This document shows, piece after piece, positions 1-9,987 of a stretch of DNA of 64,000 nucleotides (its first letter is position 1; each line of letters begins with the position of its first letter). The notes beneath the pieces were generated by a model. The model saw only the letters and a list, made by a program, of their open reading frames with translations, was not told the DNA's origin and did not search any database. This stretch comes from Verrucomicrobiia bacterium. GTDB lineage: Bacteria; Verrucomicrobiota; Verrucomicrobiia; Verrucomicrobiales; DEV007. The DNA lies in the NCBI GenBank assembly GCA_030425385.1, contig JAUIAH010000011.1, positions 124,001-188,000 of the forward strand. The letters run 5' to 3'. A program made the position numbers and the translations under genes.

Positions 1-1998
1 GCCACAGCCAGCCTGGCCTTGGCCGACCATCATGGAGACAAAGACGTCTCTCTGGCAGAACAGCTAGACAAACACCTAGCAGGCATCGCGCAATCCGATG
101 AAGCCAAACGCTACGAACCGCGCATGGCCCTGCAAGCGATGACATCGGCGGCCAGCACTCCTGGAGCGAAACAACGTGATGCCTATGTGAAACTGCTCTT
201 AGAGCGGCTGGCGAGCGGCGACACGGCACAAGCCGGGAAAGCCTGGATCCTCGCCCAATTGGAGAACGTGGGAGGCGCGGAATCGGTGCCCGCGCTCAAG
301 AAGATGATGGGCTCCCCCTTTCATCACCTCCGCGAGCGTGCTCGTCGTGCCCTAGAACAGAATCCCTCCAAAGAAGCGGGCGAAGCCCTGCGTGCCTTGG
401 CCAAAGATGAGCAGGACCGCCGTCTCAAGCGTGCCTTGATTCATTCTCTGGGACAACGTCAGGACACCGAAGCAGTGGGCATGATCAGCGAATGGTTAGA
501 CTCAAAGGACACCGAACTCCGTCACGCCGCGATCGACGCCCTTGGTAAGATCGCATCGGACGCCGCGGTGATGGCATTGATGAAGAGTATCGGGGACAAG
601 CAAGCGGTCGCCGATGCTCTCCTTGAGGCCGCAAGCCAGAATCACGCGCAGGCCGCCTCCATTCTGCAAACCTTGCAGCGTCCTGAAATGCCCGCTTCCG
701 TGCAAGCAGCAGCTCTCAGAGAAGCCGTCGCGTTGAACCCAGGCGAAACGGATGACCAGGTGCTGCTCGCCCTGCAATCGCCTGCCGCGCCTGTCCGTCA
801 GGCTGCTATCAATGCTTGCCGTCAGTTGAACGATGCGAGTGTGCTCACCAACGTCTTAGCCGTGAAACTGCCAGAGTTAGCTGCGGAAGAACAGCAGATG
901 GCGTTGGCTGTGCTCGGGGACTCGGGTGATACCACGGTGGTCACCCAACTGGCACCGCTCCTCCATCACGACCGCGTGGAGCCAGTATCGATTATTACGG
1001 TGCTAGGGAAGCTTGGCGGTCTAGATGCGGCCCACCACCTGATGGATCTGATCGCGACGAGCACGGACGACGATCTGAAAGAAGTCGCTCGCGACGCTTT
1101 GGCAATGATGCCAGGAACCGCCGTGCAAGCCTCCCTGATGACCGCCAGTCAGAAAGGTGACATCGACCGGCGTCGCGATGCGTTGGCAGCACTCGGAAGT
1201 CGTGGGGACCGGGACGTGGTGCCCTTTCTATTCTCACAGATCAATCAAGGCCCCAAAGCGATTCGCCACGCCAGCCTGGATGCGTTGGGTCAACTCGCAA
1301 CCGACGATGATCTTCCCAAACTCCTCAGCCTGGCGAAGGATGGCGATGAGCGCGTGACGAAAGCGATTCAATTGGCCTGCCGTCGCGCCCAAGACCCTGA
1401 CAAAGCAGCTGGCACACTCGTCAATGCGATGAACGGCCTGAGCGTCGACGTGAAGAAGGCACTGATCCCCTCCCTTCGGGTCCTCGGTGGTGAACACGCT
1501 CTGGCTAGCGTACGCGGTTTCCTCCAGGACAAGGACCTCGGGGATACTGCTCTGAAAGCGCTCACCAGTTGGTCGGGCCCTGAGGGTGCCGCGGCTCTGC
1601 TAGAGCTCGCCAGCTCGACGGACATTGCCGCCAATCAACAGGTCCTGGCATTGCGCGGGATCGGTCGTTTGATCAGCGATCGCGAAAGTGGCATGAATCG
1701 AGACGAGCGCACGCAATTGGCCCTCAAAGCGATGGCCTTGGCCAAGCGCCCAAGTGAGAAACGCCTGTTCCTGCCGGTATTAGGACAACTAGGAACGCCG
1801 GAGGCACTCAAAGCCCTCAGCGAGCTACATCAGGACAAGGAGCTCGGCGAAGAAGCCGTGCTCGCCACCCTCACAGCCGTCAAGGGAATGCGCGGCCGTC
1901 GAGCGGCCCGTTTGCGTCAAGACCTCCTTAAGGACATCATCCGTGCCGACGTCTCGGAAGCGGTCACCAAGGAAGCAACGGAACTCCTAGAGCGCTAG
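1..1998 (+). CDS. HEAT-repeat secreted protein (5' end outside window)
   Basis: The frame is open to the left edge. The residues just before the TTG at 19 read ATASLALA and are followed by DHHGD, which looks like the end of a Sec signal peptide with cleavage after ALA, so the true start lies upstream and TTG-19 is not the start. The remaining ~660 residues are almost entirely tandem alpha-helical repeats of the HEAT/PBS-lyase type (pattern LRHAAIDALGKI near residue 170, IRHASLDALGQL near residue 415). Such proteins are usually scaffolds without catalysis; the partner is unknown. It ends 10 nt before the next gene, suggesting co-transcription. The fold is clear, the role is not. Confidence 0.85.
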   Translation, partial: ATASLALADHHGDKDVSLAEQLDKHLAGIAQSDEAKRYEPRMALQAMTSAASTPGAKQRDAYVKLLLERLASGDTAQAGKAWILAQLENVGGAESVPALKKMMGSPFHHLRERARRALEQNPSKEAGEALRALAKDEQDRRLKRALIHSLGQRQDTEAVGMISEWLDSKDTELRHAAIDALGKIASDAAVMALMKSIGDKQAVADALLEAASQNHAQAASILQTLQRPEMPASVQAAALREAVALNPGETDDQVLLALQSPAAPVRQAAINACRQLNDASVLTNVLAVKLPELAAEEQQMALAVLGDSGDTTVVTQLAPLLHHDRVEPVSIITVLGKLGGLDAAHHLMDLIATSTDDDLKEVARDALAMMPGTAVQASLMTASQKGDIDRRRDALAALGSRGDRDVVPFLFSQINQGPKAIRHASLDALGQLATDDDLPKLLSLAKDGDERVTKAIQLACRRAQDPDKAAGTLVNAMNGLSVDVKKALIPSLRVLGGEHALASVRGFLQDKDLGDTALKALTSWSGPEGAAALLELASSTDIAANQQVLALRGIGRLISDRESGMNRDERTQLALKAMALAKRPSEKRLFLPVLGQLGTPEALKALSELHQDKELGEEAVLATLTAVKGMRGRRAARLRQDLLKDIIRADVSEAVTKEATELLER

Positions 1999-2008
1999 CA
2001 GAACACTC

Positions 2009-2320
2009 ATGAGCACCATTCAAACGGTCGATGCCCTCGCAGCCTCCGCAAATGCCGGGGGCGAGGTTCCTGAAGGGCTGTCTGCGCCGGTGAAAGCCCT
2101 TTGGCTCACCAAGGCGGATCGCTGGCATGAGGCCCATGACATCTCGCAAGATTTGGGCAGTAAGTTAGGCGACTGGATTCATGGTCTCCTCCATCTCATC
2201 GAAGGCGATCTCGGCAACTCTGCCTACTGGTATCATCGTGCGGGACAGCCCCAACCGTCTGCGCATGAGATCGATGCCGAATGGGCAAAGATTGCCCAGG
2301 TAGCCTTGGACAGCGCCTGA
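2009..2320 (+). CDS. Small hypothetical protein (103 aa)
   Basis: ATG 10 nt after the HEAT-repeat gene, with no clear Shine-Dalgarno. It is acidic, has no signal peptide and no membrane segment, and contains a conserved-looking core WHEAHDI...HGLLHLIEGD..NSAYWYHRAG with several His, Trp and Tyr residues in the middle of the protein. I do not recognise a named family. The close spacing with its upstream neighbour and the 21-nt gap to the lipoprotein gene after it suggest a three-gene unit. Coding is supported by the length relative to the gap and by codon use like that of its neighbours. Confidence 0.7.
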   Translation: MSTIQTVDALAASANAGGEVPEGLSAPVKALWLTKADRWHEAHDISQDLGSKLGDWIHGLLHLIEGDLGNSAYWYHRAGQPQPSAHEIDAEWAKIAQVALDSA

Positions 2321-2341
2321 GCGCAGCGCTAGCGTTCTTCC

Positions 2342-3238
2342 ATGCGCGTCCGTTTCTTTCTCCCAGCTTTCGCCATTTCGTTAGCCCTCCCCTTCTCGTC
2401 TTGCTCCAAACAAGACGAGGCGCGGGAGGGACAGGGATCTGCGCCCGTTCCGGAGGAGAATGGTGTGTCGCAACTCGCCTACCAGGAATCCGTCCGGGCA
2501 GGCATGGACGATCTCAAGCTCGCCATGGCCTTCGACGATGAGAACGGAGAACGCCAGCAGTGGGATGGGGCCATCACCTTGGTGAAAGATCGTTTCGCCA
2601 CCGTGCGCCACACCACTTCTCAGAGCAAAGAGGTGCATCTGCGGCGCTGGGCCAATGTGCACATCGCGGAGATCCCAGCATCAGGAGAACCGCGCGCCAA
2701 CCGAACCGAGGACAGCCCGCTCACAGAACAAGTTCTCATCGCTGAACGCATCCCTTCGGGTTGGAAACATCGCTTTTCTAACAACATCACCGATGAGGAT
2801 ATGCTCAAGCAGTTGGAGGAACTCGACCGGGTGGAAGCGGCGGTTCATCAATTCTACGCGGGGAAATCCCTGGAGATCGGCGAGTCGTGGCAGGTTCCTG
2901 CCTCCGCAATGGCCCGCTGGTTTGGCGACCAGGTGGACGGCCACGCTGGCGACATCAATGTGAGAGTGGATCGCAAAGAGACCCTTCAGGATCACGATTG
3001 CGTGGTCTTGGCAGTCACGGTCAAGACCTCGGGAAACATGCGTGACCCCGATGGTCAAGCCATGGCGATGCAACTGGAGGCCGAAGGCGAGATCTGGCGG
3101 GCCCCCGCGCTCCAGGAAGATTTGAAAGTTGATCTCCTAGGCACCGTCGAGCTCAAGGCAGCCGTGGAGGCGCGCGCGATTGAGATGACATTATCCGGGC
3201 CAATCGCCATTGTTGAAGAGCGGCGGCTCCGTGGCTGA
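2342..3238 (+). CDS. Putative lipoprotein, unknown function
   Basis: The N-terminus (residues 1-22) is Arg-containing, then hydrophobic (FFLPAFAISLALPF), and ends SSC-SKQ, an acceptable lipobox with Cys22 as the probable lipidated residue. The rest is a 276-residue hydrophilic domain without membrane segments; I recognise no enzyme motif. It lies 21 nt after the small hypothetical gene and 66 nt before pyruvate carboxylase. Probable location is the cell envelope facing the periplasm; function unknown. Confidence 0.75.
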   Translation: MRVRFFLPAFAISLALPFSSCSKQDEAREGQGSAPVPEENGVSQLAYQESVRAGMDDLKLAMAFDDENGERQQWDGAITLVKDRFATVRHTTSQSKEVHLRRWANVHIAEIPASGEPRANRTEDSPLTEQVLIAERIPSGWKHRFSNNITDEDMLKQLEELDRVEAAVHQFYAGKSLEIGESWQVPASAMARWFGDQVDGHAGDINVRVDRKETLQDHDCVVLAVTVKTSGNMRDPDGQAMAMQLEAEGEIWRAPALQEDLKVDLLGTVELKAAVEARAIEMTLSGPIAIVEERRLRG

Positions 3239-3304
3239 TCGCCCCTGCGAACAAGGTCCGAAATTCCTTGCCCAATCTCGGCCCCCTCGCAGAATGCGGC
3301 AACT

Positions 3305-6300
3305 ATGAGCTGCAAGCCCATCCGCAAACTTCTCGTCGCCAATCGTAGTGAGATCGCCACCCGCGTCTTTCGGGCGGCGAACGAACTCGGCCTTCGTACC
3401 GTCGCGATCTACGCGCATGAAGACCGATTCTCCATGCACCGCTTCAAAGCGGATGAGTCTTATTTGCTCAATCCGGACAAGGGTCCTGTTGGGGCGTATC
3501 TCGACATTGAGGGCATCATCACGTTGGCCAAGGAGAAAGGGGTTGATGCCATTCACCCCGGCTATGGATTCCTGGCTGAGAATGCCGATTTCGCCCGCGC
3601 TTGTAAGGAAGCTGGAATCATCTTTGTTGGACCCAGGGCGGAGATCATTGATCTCATGGGAGACAAGGTCGCAGCGCGCGCTGCTGCCCACAAGGCGGGC
3701 TTGCCCACCCTCCCTGGCACGGAGGATCCCGTTTCCGATCGCGGTGAAGCTCTGAAAGTCGCCAAGGAGATTGGATTCCCTCTGATCATCAAGGCAGCCT
3801 TTGGAGGAGGCGGCCGGGGGATGCGGGTGGTGCAAGAACCAGGGCTGCTCGACGAATTGTTAGATGAAGCACAGAATGAGGCCAAGCGCGCCTTTGGCAA
3901 TGATTCTGTCTTTCTTGAGCGCTTCATCGGTCGCGCCAAACACATTGAAGTGCAGGTGTTAGGCGATCAGCAAGGCAATGCCATGCATTTGCACGAGCGC
4001 GATTGCTCGGTGCAGCGTCGCCACCAGAAAGTGGTGGAGATCGCGCCCTCCGTGGGCCTGGACGAAAGCCTCCGCAAGGATCTTTGTGAGGCAGCCGTCG
4101 AGCTGGTGAAGGGCATCGGTTATGACAATGCGGGGACCGTGGAATTCCTCGTCGATGTCGATGCGAACAAGTGGTATTTCATCGAAATGAATCCCCGGAT
4201 TCAGGTGGAACACACCGTGACAGAAGAGATCACGAATACGGACATTGTCCGTTCACAGATTCTCATCTCGCAAGGCAAGGCGCTCAGCGACCCTGAGCTG
4301 ACCCTTCCCGCCCAGGAAGATGTGCCCCGCAACGGCTTCGCCGTGCAATGCCGCATCACGACCGAGGACCCAGAGCAGGACTTCCGTCCTGACATTGGCC
4401 AAATCATCACTTATCGATCCGCTGCCGGCTTGGGAGTTCGACTGGACAGTGGCCTCGGCACCACCGGGAGTGTGGTCACGCCCTACTACGATTCGCTCCT
4501 CGTCAAGGTCACCACGCATGCCCCCACCTTTGAAATCGCCCTGCAACGGATGGATCGCGCCTTGCGGGAATTCCGCATTCGTGGGGTGAAGACGAACATA
4601 CCATTCGTGGAGAATGTCATCGCCAATGAGACCTTTCGGGTCGGCGAGGCCACCACGAAACTCATTGATACGACACCCAGTCTCTTCCGTTTCCGGGCGC
4701 GCCGCGACCGCGCCACCAAGCTCCTGCGCTACCTGGGCGATGTCATTGTGAATGGGAATCCACACGCCAAAGGGCATCGTTTGGAAGAGCCTCTCACGCC
4801 TGCCGTGGAGGTGCCCTATCAACACGCCACACCACCAGAGGCAGGCACTCGTCAGCGATTGTTAGAGCTGGGTCCTGAGAAATTCTGTCAGTGGGTCCTC
4901 GATGAGAAACCCCTATTCATCACCGATACAACGTTTCGCGACGCGCATCAGTCACTCTTCGCGACACGGGTGCGCACCTACGACATGCTCGGCGTGGCCG
5001 CAGCAGTAGCGCATCGCACCCCAAACCTCTTCTCTATGGAGATGTGGGGCGGTGCCACCTTTGACTCCGCCATGCGATTCTTGCGGGAGGATCCCTGGGA
5101 ACGCCTGACTCAGTTGCGCAAAGAGATTCCTAACATCTGCTTCCAGATGCTCTTCCGCGGATCCAATGCGGTCGGCTACTCCAACTATCCTGACAATGTG
5201 GTTGCAGGGTTCGTCAAAGAAGCCTCTCAAGCCGGGATGGATATCTTTCGGATCTTCGACTCGCTCAACTACCTCCCCAATCTCAAGGCCGCGATGGAAG
5301 CCGTGCATGACACGCCGTCTTTGTGTGAGGGCACCATTTGTTACACGGGCAATATCCTCGACCCCGATCGCGACAAGTACTCTCTCCAGTACTACGTCGA
5401 CCTCGCCAAAGAACTTGTACAGATGGGTGCCCATCTTCTTTGCATCAAGGACATGGCGGGCCTGTGCCGCCCTTATGCCGCCTACAAATTGGTCAAGACC
5501 TTGAAAGAGGAAGTCGGGGTTCCCATTCACTTTCACACCCACGACACTTCCGGCATCAATGCCGCCTCGATTCTTCAGGCTTCTGATGCCGGAGTCGACA
5601 TCGCCGATGCTGCGATCGCTGCGTTTTCGGGAGGCACCAGCCAACCCAATCTCAACTCCATTGTCGCCGCCCTGCAGAACACGGATCGCGACACTGGGCT
5701 GGATCTTGAGGCCCTGAACGAGTATTCCGACTATTGGGAGCATGTCAGGACTTTCTACAAGCCGTTTGACACCTCTCCTCCGCACGGCTCCGCCGAGGTC
5801 TACCTCCACGAGATGCCTGGTGGACAGTTCACCAACTTGAAAGAGCAAGCCAACAGCATGGGCATCGGTCATCGCTGGCCAGAGATCGCCCGCACCTACG
5901 CGGAGGTGAATGCACTGTTTGGTGATATCGTGAAGGTTACCCCATCGAGCAAAGTGGTCGGCGATCTCACCATGTTCCTCATCACCCGCGGTGTGAAGGT
6001 GGAGGACGTCGTCAATCTCCCGCCGGGCACGCCATTCCCAGAATCGGTCATCGACATGTTGGCAGGTGGTTTGGGGCAACCCATGGGTGGCTGGCCCGCC
6101 GATGTCCAGAAAGTCATCCTGGGCGACAAACCGGCGACGACCGAGCGCCCTGGCGCGCTGGCTGCACCCGTCGATTTGGACGAAACAACGGCAACGGTAG
6201 AGAAACTGCTAGGACATGAACCCAGCAGCTTGGAAATCAACAGCTACCTCATGTATCCGCAGGTCTACGAAGAATATGTAGGATTCTGCAAGGCACACGG

Positions 6301-6754
6301 TGATGTCTCGGTTCTCCCGTCACCCGCCTTCTTCTATGGCCTCTGTCGAGATGAAGAAATCGTCGTCCACATCCAAGAAGGGAAAACACTGATCATCCGT
6401 TTCCTCCACCAGACGGAGCCTAACAAGGATGGTGAACGCACCCTTGTCTTCGAACTCAACGGCGTCGCCCGTCATGTCACGGTGTTAGACAAGAGCATTC
6501 GCACTGAGAAGAAGGCTAGACCCAAGGCCGATACCGGCAATGATAGTCAGGTGGGAGCACCCATGCCCGGATTGGTTGCCTCACTCGCGGTTTCCGTGGG
6601 GCACAAGGTTTCTGAAGGCGATCCCCTCCTCACTCTCGAAGCGATGAAGATGTTCACCACGATCACGGCTCCCAAGAGCGGGACCGTAGCAGACCTCCAA
6701 GTGGATGCAGGCGACACCGTCGAAAGCGGCGACCTTCTCCTATCACTTTCCTAG
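3305..6754 (+). CDS. pyc: Pyruvate carboxylase
   Basis: A single-chain (alpha4-type) pyruvate carboxylase of 1149 residues, the normal length, converting pyruvate, bicarbonate and ATP to oxaloacetate to refill the TCA cycle. Order: biotin carboxylase/ATP-grasp (about 1-450, with glycine loop FGGGGRGMR and MNPRIQVEHTVTEE), HMGL-like carboxyltransferase (about 525-800, starting TDTTFRDAHQS, with the metal-site stretch HFHTHDTSG), conserved carboxylase domain, and biotinyl domain at the C-terminus with EAMKM, the biotinylated lysine being Lys1115. Its stop overlaps by one base the GTG that could start the next gene. No Shine-Dalgarno is evident before the ATG. Confidence 0.97.
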   Translation: MSCKPIRKLLVANRSEIATRVFRAANELGLRTVAIYAHEDRFSMHRFKADESYLLNPDKGPVGAYLDIEGIITLAKEKGVDAIHPGYGFLAENADFARACKEAGIIFVGPRAEIIDLMGDKVAARAAAHKAGLPTLPGTEDPVSDRGEALKVAKEIGFPLIIKAAFGGGGRGMRVVQEPGLLDELLDEAQNEAKRAFGNDSVFLERFIGRAKHIEVQVLGDQQGNAMHLHERDCSVQRRHQKVVEIAPSVGLDESLRKDLCEAAVELVKGIGYDNAGTVEFLVDVDANKWYFIEMNPRIQVEHTVTEEITNTDIVRSQILISQGKALSDPELTLPAQEDVPRNGFAVQCRITTEDPEQDFRPDIGQIITYRSAAGLGVRLDSGLGTTGSVVTPYYDSLLVKVTTHAPTFEIALQRMDRALREFRIRGVKTNIPFVENVIANETFRVGEATTKLIDTTPSLFRFRARRDRATKLLRYLGDVIVNGNPHAKGHRLEEPLTPAVEVPYQHATPPEAGTRQRLLELGPEKFCQWVLDEKPLFITDTTFRDAHQSLFATRVRTYDMLGVAAAVAHRTPNLFSMEMWGGATFDSAMRFLREDPWERLTQLRKEIPNICFQMLFRGSNAVGYSNYPDNVVAGFVKEASQAGMDIFRIFDSLNYLPNLKAAMEAVHDTPSLCEGTICYTGNILDPDRDKYSLQYYVDLAKELVQMGAHLLCIKDMAGLCRPYAAYKLVKTLKEEVGVPIHFHTHDTSGINAASILQASDAGVDIADAAIAAFSGGTSQPNLNSIVAALQNTDRDTGLDLEALNEYSDYWEHVRTFYKPFDTSPPHGSAEVYLHEMPGGQFTNLKEQANSMGIGHRWPEIARTYAEVNALFGDIVKVTPSSKVVGDLTMFLITRGVKVEDVVNLPPGTPFPESVIDMLAGGLGQPMGGWPADVQKVILGDKPATTERPGALAAPVDLDETTATVEKLLGHEPSSLEINSYLMYPQVYEEYVGFCKAHGDVSVLPSPAFFYGLCRDEEIVVHIQEGKTLIIRFLHQTEPNKDGERTLVFELNGVARHVTVLDKSIRTEKKARPKADTGNDSQVGAPMPGLVASLAVSVGHKVSEGDPLLTLEAMKMFTTITAPKSGTVADLQVDAGDTVESGDLLLSLS

Positions 6755-7839
6755 TGTCCACCATGGCTTGGCTCATTGATCCTGACGCCGTCGCCGCGGC
6801 GTGTTCGGATATTCCATCTCCAGGGCTGCTCGTCTTTCCAGATCTTGTCGAGCAGAACATCGCTCACATGGTCGATGAAGCGAGCGGACCCGAACGCTTG
6901 TGCCCTCATCTGAAGACGACCAAGTGCGCCGAGGTCGTGGAGGCCTTGCTTGCCGCTGGGGTGTCACAGTTCAAATGCGCGACCCTATCAGAGATGCGTC
7001 TGGCCTTGCAAACAGGCGCGAAAGACATCATCCTATCGCTGCAACCTGTGGGCCCAGCCATCGAAGGCCTCGCCCGCTTGGCAGCCGATTTCCCTGACGC
7101 TCGGCTGGCTACCATCGTCGATTCTCCTGACATCGTTCCCATTCTCAATGACCGGCTCCCAGGAGTCGATCTCTTCATCGATATTGACGTCGGCATGGGC
7201 CGGACGGGAATGGTCCCCGGGGATCGGGCTCTCTCCCTCAGAGCGCAGATCAAACGCTTCGCCGGGTGGCACGTGTATGACGGCCATCTCCGCCAAGCCG
7301 ATGCTGGCGAACGTCGGCAAGCGACTGAAGAGGCCTGGCGTCCTTTCTGGGAGATGGATAGCGCTTCCGACACGGTGGTCATCGCGGGCGGCACGCCAAC
7401 CTTTCCCTTTCATGCCAAAGACCCACGCGTTCAGTGTAGCCCCGGCACCTGTGTCTTCTGGGATGCCGGCTACGCAAAGATGATGTCCGATGAGACAGCC
7501 TTCCAGTGGGCGGCCTGCGTGATCACGCGAATCATCAGCCAGGATGGCAATCGCCTGACACTGGATCTCGGCCACAAAGCCGTCGCTTCGGAGAGCCCGC
7601 TTGCCCAACGGGTGGTCTTCCCCTCGCTCCCTGACGCGACGTTTACCGGCCACAGCGAGGAACATCTGGTCCTCACCTCTCCTTCGGCCACTCGCTTTCG
7701 CATTGGTGACGCTTTGTTAGGAATCCCATGGCATATCTGCCCCACGGTCGCATTACACGACCGTGCCACCACGATTGTCGATGGACAGCCAACCGGACAC
7801 TGGCCCATCGCTGCCCGTGGTCGATTCGGTTGCTCGTGA
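6754..7839 (+). CDS. D-threonine aldolase-like PLP enzyme (alanine racemase N-terminal fold)
   Basis: A fold-type III PLP protein of the DSD1/D-threonine aldolase family. The PLP lysine is in PHLKTTK (Lys54 counted from the GTG). IDIDVGMGRTG follows in the barrel and a second domain with HICPTVALH near the C-terminus fits the metal-binding end of the family. Known members cleave D-threonine or D-serine-type substrates using PLP and a divalent metal; the exact substrate here cannot be read. The start is either GTG 6754, overlapping the pyc stop, or ATG 6763. Coupling to pyc suggests amino-acid/pyruvate metabolism, but this is only context. Confidence 0.88.
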   Translation: MSTMAWLIDPDAVAAACSDIPSPGLLVFPDLVEQNIAHMVDEASGPERLCPHLKTTKCAEVVEALLAAGVSQFKCATLSEMRLALQTGAKDIILSLQPVGPAIEGLARLAADFPDARLATIVDSPDIVPILNDRLPGVDLFIDIDVGMGRTGMVPGDRALSLRAQIKRFAGWHVYDGHLRQADAGERRQATEEAWRPFWEMDSASDTVVIAGGTPTFPFHAKDPRVQCSPGTCVFWDAGYAKMMSDETAFQWAACVITRIISQDGNRLTLDLGHKAVASESPLAQRVVFPSLPDATFTGHSEEHLVLTSPSATRFRIGDALLGIPWHICPTVALHDRATTIVDGQPTGHWPIAARGRFGCS

Positions 7840-7949
7840 TCGCCAGCTACGGAGCTGTCCCCTTCTGCCGAGCAAGGTGCCCAAAGAGAGATGCATGATC
7901 TCCATTGAAACACTTGCCCATTGCTCCGACCTCCTGCTAAAGAGAACCC

Positions 7950-9518
7950 ATGAGACAACTCCATCTCCTTCTGATCGCCGCTGCCTCCGTGCCTGCCGTT
8001 TCCGCTGAGGTCCGTGTGCCCAACATCTTTGGCTCACACATGGTTCTCCAACAGCAGCAAGCCAACAAGGTTTGGGGCTGGGCTGACGCCGGCAAGACGA
8101 TCAAGGTGTCGATTGCCGATCAACACAAAGAGGCCACGGTAGCCGAAGACGGCACATGGAGTGTGCACCTGGATCCCATGGAGGTTGGCGGACCCCACCA
8201 GTTATCGATCAACGGTGACGGGAAGCTCTCCTTCGAGAATGTCATGGTGGGAGAAGTCTGGATCTGCTCCGGCCAATCCAACATGCAATGGCCTATCAAT
8301 CGCACCAATGACGCCGATTTGGCGGTGATGACGGCTCACTACCCGAACATCCGCTTCATCAGCGTCCCTCAAGTCGGCACCGATGAGCCCCAGGACAATT
8401 TCAATGGTTCGTGGACCACGTGCACGCCGGAATCGACGGCCGATTTCTCAGCAGTCGGCTACTACTTCGGTCGTCAACTGCATCAATCACTCGGTGTGCC
8501 CGTGGGATTGATCGACAACGCCTGGGGTGGTTCCGCTTGTGAGGCGTGGATCAATCGCAAGGTGTTAGACCAAGACAAGCGCTTTCAGGCTCTCATGGAT
8601 CAATGGCGCGGGATTGAAGAGAATGTGAAATCTGGCCGTGCACGAGAAGCTTACGAGAAACAACTCGCCGCCTGGGAGAAAGAAGCCGCCGAGGCGAAAG
8701 CAGCAGGCAAGACCCAACCTCGCAAGCCACGCTTCAATGACGGCGGCATGCGTGGGAATCATCGGCCTGCAAACATCTACAACGGCGTGCTCCACCCCAC
8801 CATCGGCTATGGCATCAAGGGCGTCATCTGGTACCAGGGCGAATCCAATGCCAGCCGGGCCTATCAGTATCGCGATCTCTTTCCGTTGATGATTCAGAAT
8901 TGGCGCGACGAATTCGAGCAGGGCGATTTCCCATTCTATTGGGTGCAGCTCGCCGATTTCCGAGCCGAGAAAGCGGAACCAGCCGAAAGTGATTGGGCCG
9001 AGCTCCGCGAGGCGCAAACCATGACGATGAGCAAACTGCCCAATACCGGGGAAGCTGTCATCATCGACATTGGTGAAGCGAACGACATCCACCCCACGAA
9101 CAAGCTCGACGTGGGCAAGCGCTTGGCACGCTGGGCACTAGCCAACGACTACGGCTTTGACGACCTCGCCTATCACAGTCCTATTTATCAATCCATGGAA
9201 GTGAAAGACGATCACATCCTGGTCACTTTCGATCATGTGGGCAAAGGGTTAGACACGGTTGACGTCAACGAGCCTCTTGGGTTCACCATTGCCGGAGACG
9301 ACAAGGTCTTCCACCACGCCAAGGCGACCATTCTCGGCCAAGGCAAGGATCGCAATCAAATCAAGGTATGGTCAGACAAAGTGGCCAAGCCCGTCTCCGT
9401 CCGCTACGCCTGGGCGGACAATCCCATCTGCAATGTCCGCAATTTCGATGGCCTCCCACTAACACCCTTCCGCACCGATGATTGGCCCGGCGTAACCGCC
9501 GAGAAGAAATCACGCTGA
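7950..9518 (+). CDS. Sialate O-acetylesterase, secreted
   Basis: A SASA-family SGNH-type esterase of 522 residues that removes O-acetyl groups from sialic acids or other acetylated sugars. Residues 1-19 are a signal peptide (hydrophobic core LHLLLIAAASVPAVSA, cleavage before EVRVP). The nucleophile motif CSGQSNMQW carries Ser110; the second active-site block NDIHPTNK carries Asp379 and His381; VIWYQGESN is the conserved Gly/Asn block. An insertion of charged residues (about 205-260) looks like a surface helix pair. It probably acts in the periplasm or outside the cell in breakdown of host or algal glycans. The 110-nt upstream gap holds no clear promoter. Confidence 0.95.
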   Translation: MRQLHLLLIAAASVPAVSAEVRVPNIFGSHMVLQQQQANKVWGWADAGKTIKVSIADQHKEATVAEDGTWSVHLDPMEVGGPHQLSINGDGKLSFENVMVGEVWICSGQSNMQWPINRTNDADLAVMTAHYPNIRFISVPQVGTDEPQDNFNGSWTTCTPESTADFSAVGYYFGRQLHQSLGVPVGLIDNAWGGSACEAWINRKVLDQDKRFQALMDQWRGIEENVKSGRAREAYEKQLAAWEKEAAEAKAAGKTQPRKPRFNDGGMRGNHRPANIYNGVLHPTIGYGIKGVIWYQGESNASRAYQYRDLFPLMIQNWRDEFEQGDFPFYWVQLADFRAEKAEPAESDWAELREAQTMTMSKLPNTGEAVIIDIGEANDIHPTNKLDVGKRLARWALANDYGFDDLAYHSPIYQSMEVKDDHILVTFDHVGKGLDTVDVNEPLGFTIAGDDKVFHHAKATILGQGKDRNQIKVWSDKVAKPVSVRYAWADNPICNVRNFDGLPLTPFRTDDWPGVTAEKKSR

Positions 9519-9528
9519 GGGATCGGAA

Positions 9529-9912
9529 TCAACTCCCGTGCACACGCGCCACATAGGCACCGCAAAGTTTCTGCAGGTGACGCACCTCATGATAGAGGAG
9601 ATGCAGGCGGCTGTGTAGCTGCTGCGCCTGCGCCTCATCATCTGGGTCGTATCCGTAGGGAAATTGCTCGGCCGCATCGTGGATCTCTAACAGGAGCGTA
9701 TCCAGCTGCGAACTCGCCTCCGGTTCACCCATGGGCAGTTCGGCCAAGATACGGTGCCAACGCTGCCGGTAGTAAGTCTGGTCCTGCAGCCAGAAGAGGA
9801 GATGCTTGGCGAGCGCCTCGCGCTGATCGACCAAGTGCACGACGAGATCCGATAGAGGAACGGCTCGGCGACGGCTCGGAGACGAAGATGGGGAAGAAGG
9901 AGGAGTGAGCAT
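9529..9912 (-). CDS. Hypothetical cytoplasmic protein (127 aa)
   Basis: Begins with a Ser/Pro-rich disordered stretch (about residues 3-14), followed by helical, Leu/His/Gln-rich sequence (LSDLVVHLVDQREALAKHL, then LHLLYHEVRHLQKLC near the C-terminus) likely to form a helical bundle or coiled coil. There is no signal peptide and no recognised motif. It converges with the esterase gene (10-nt gap). Other frames here give similarly short ORFs, but this one has the best amino-acid composition. Function unknown. Confidence 0.6.
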   Translation of the reverse strand: MLTPPSSPSSSPSRRRAVPLSDLVVHLVDQREALAKHLLFWLQDQTYYRQRWHRILAELPMGEPEASSQLDTLLLEIHDAAEQFPYGYDPDDEAQAQQLHSRLHLLYHEVRHLQKLCGAYVARVHGS

Positions 9913-9964
9913 GGGAGAACGGCAAACGGCCGCCTCATGCTACCTCAAATCTATGGAAGTTCTA

Positions 9965-9982
9965 GTAATTTATAGAAATTAC
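9965..9982. other. A+T-rich inverted repeat
   Basis: GTAATTT, four bases, then AAATTAC form a perfect 7-bp inverted repeat in the 75-nt gap between two minus-strand genes. The patch is much richer in A+T than its surroundings. It may be a weak stem, an operator or part of a promoter for the 127-residue gene; it lacks the G+C stem expected of a strong terminator. Confidence 0.35.
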
Positions 9983-9987
9983 AGAAA

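Noticed and set aside
4952-6079. 375-residue minus-strand ORF
   Set aside because: Lies wholly inside pyc, has low-information His/Arg/Gly-rich sequence and no family motif; it is an antisense shadow caused by codon bias.
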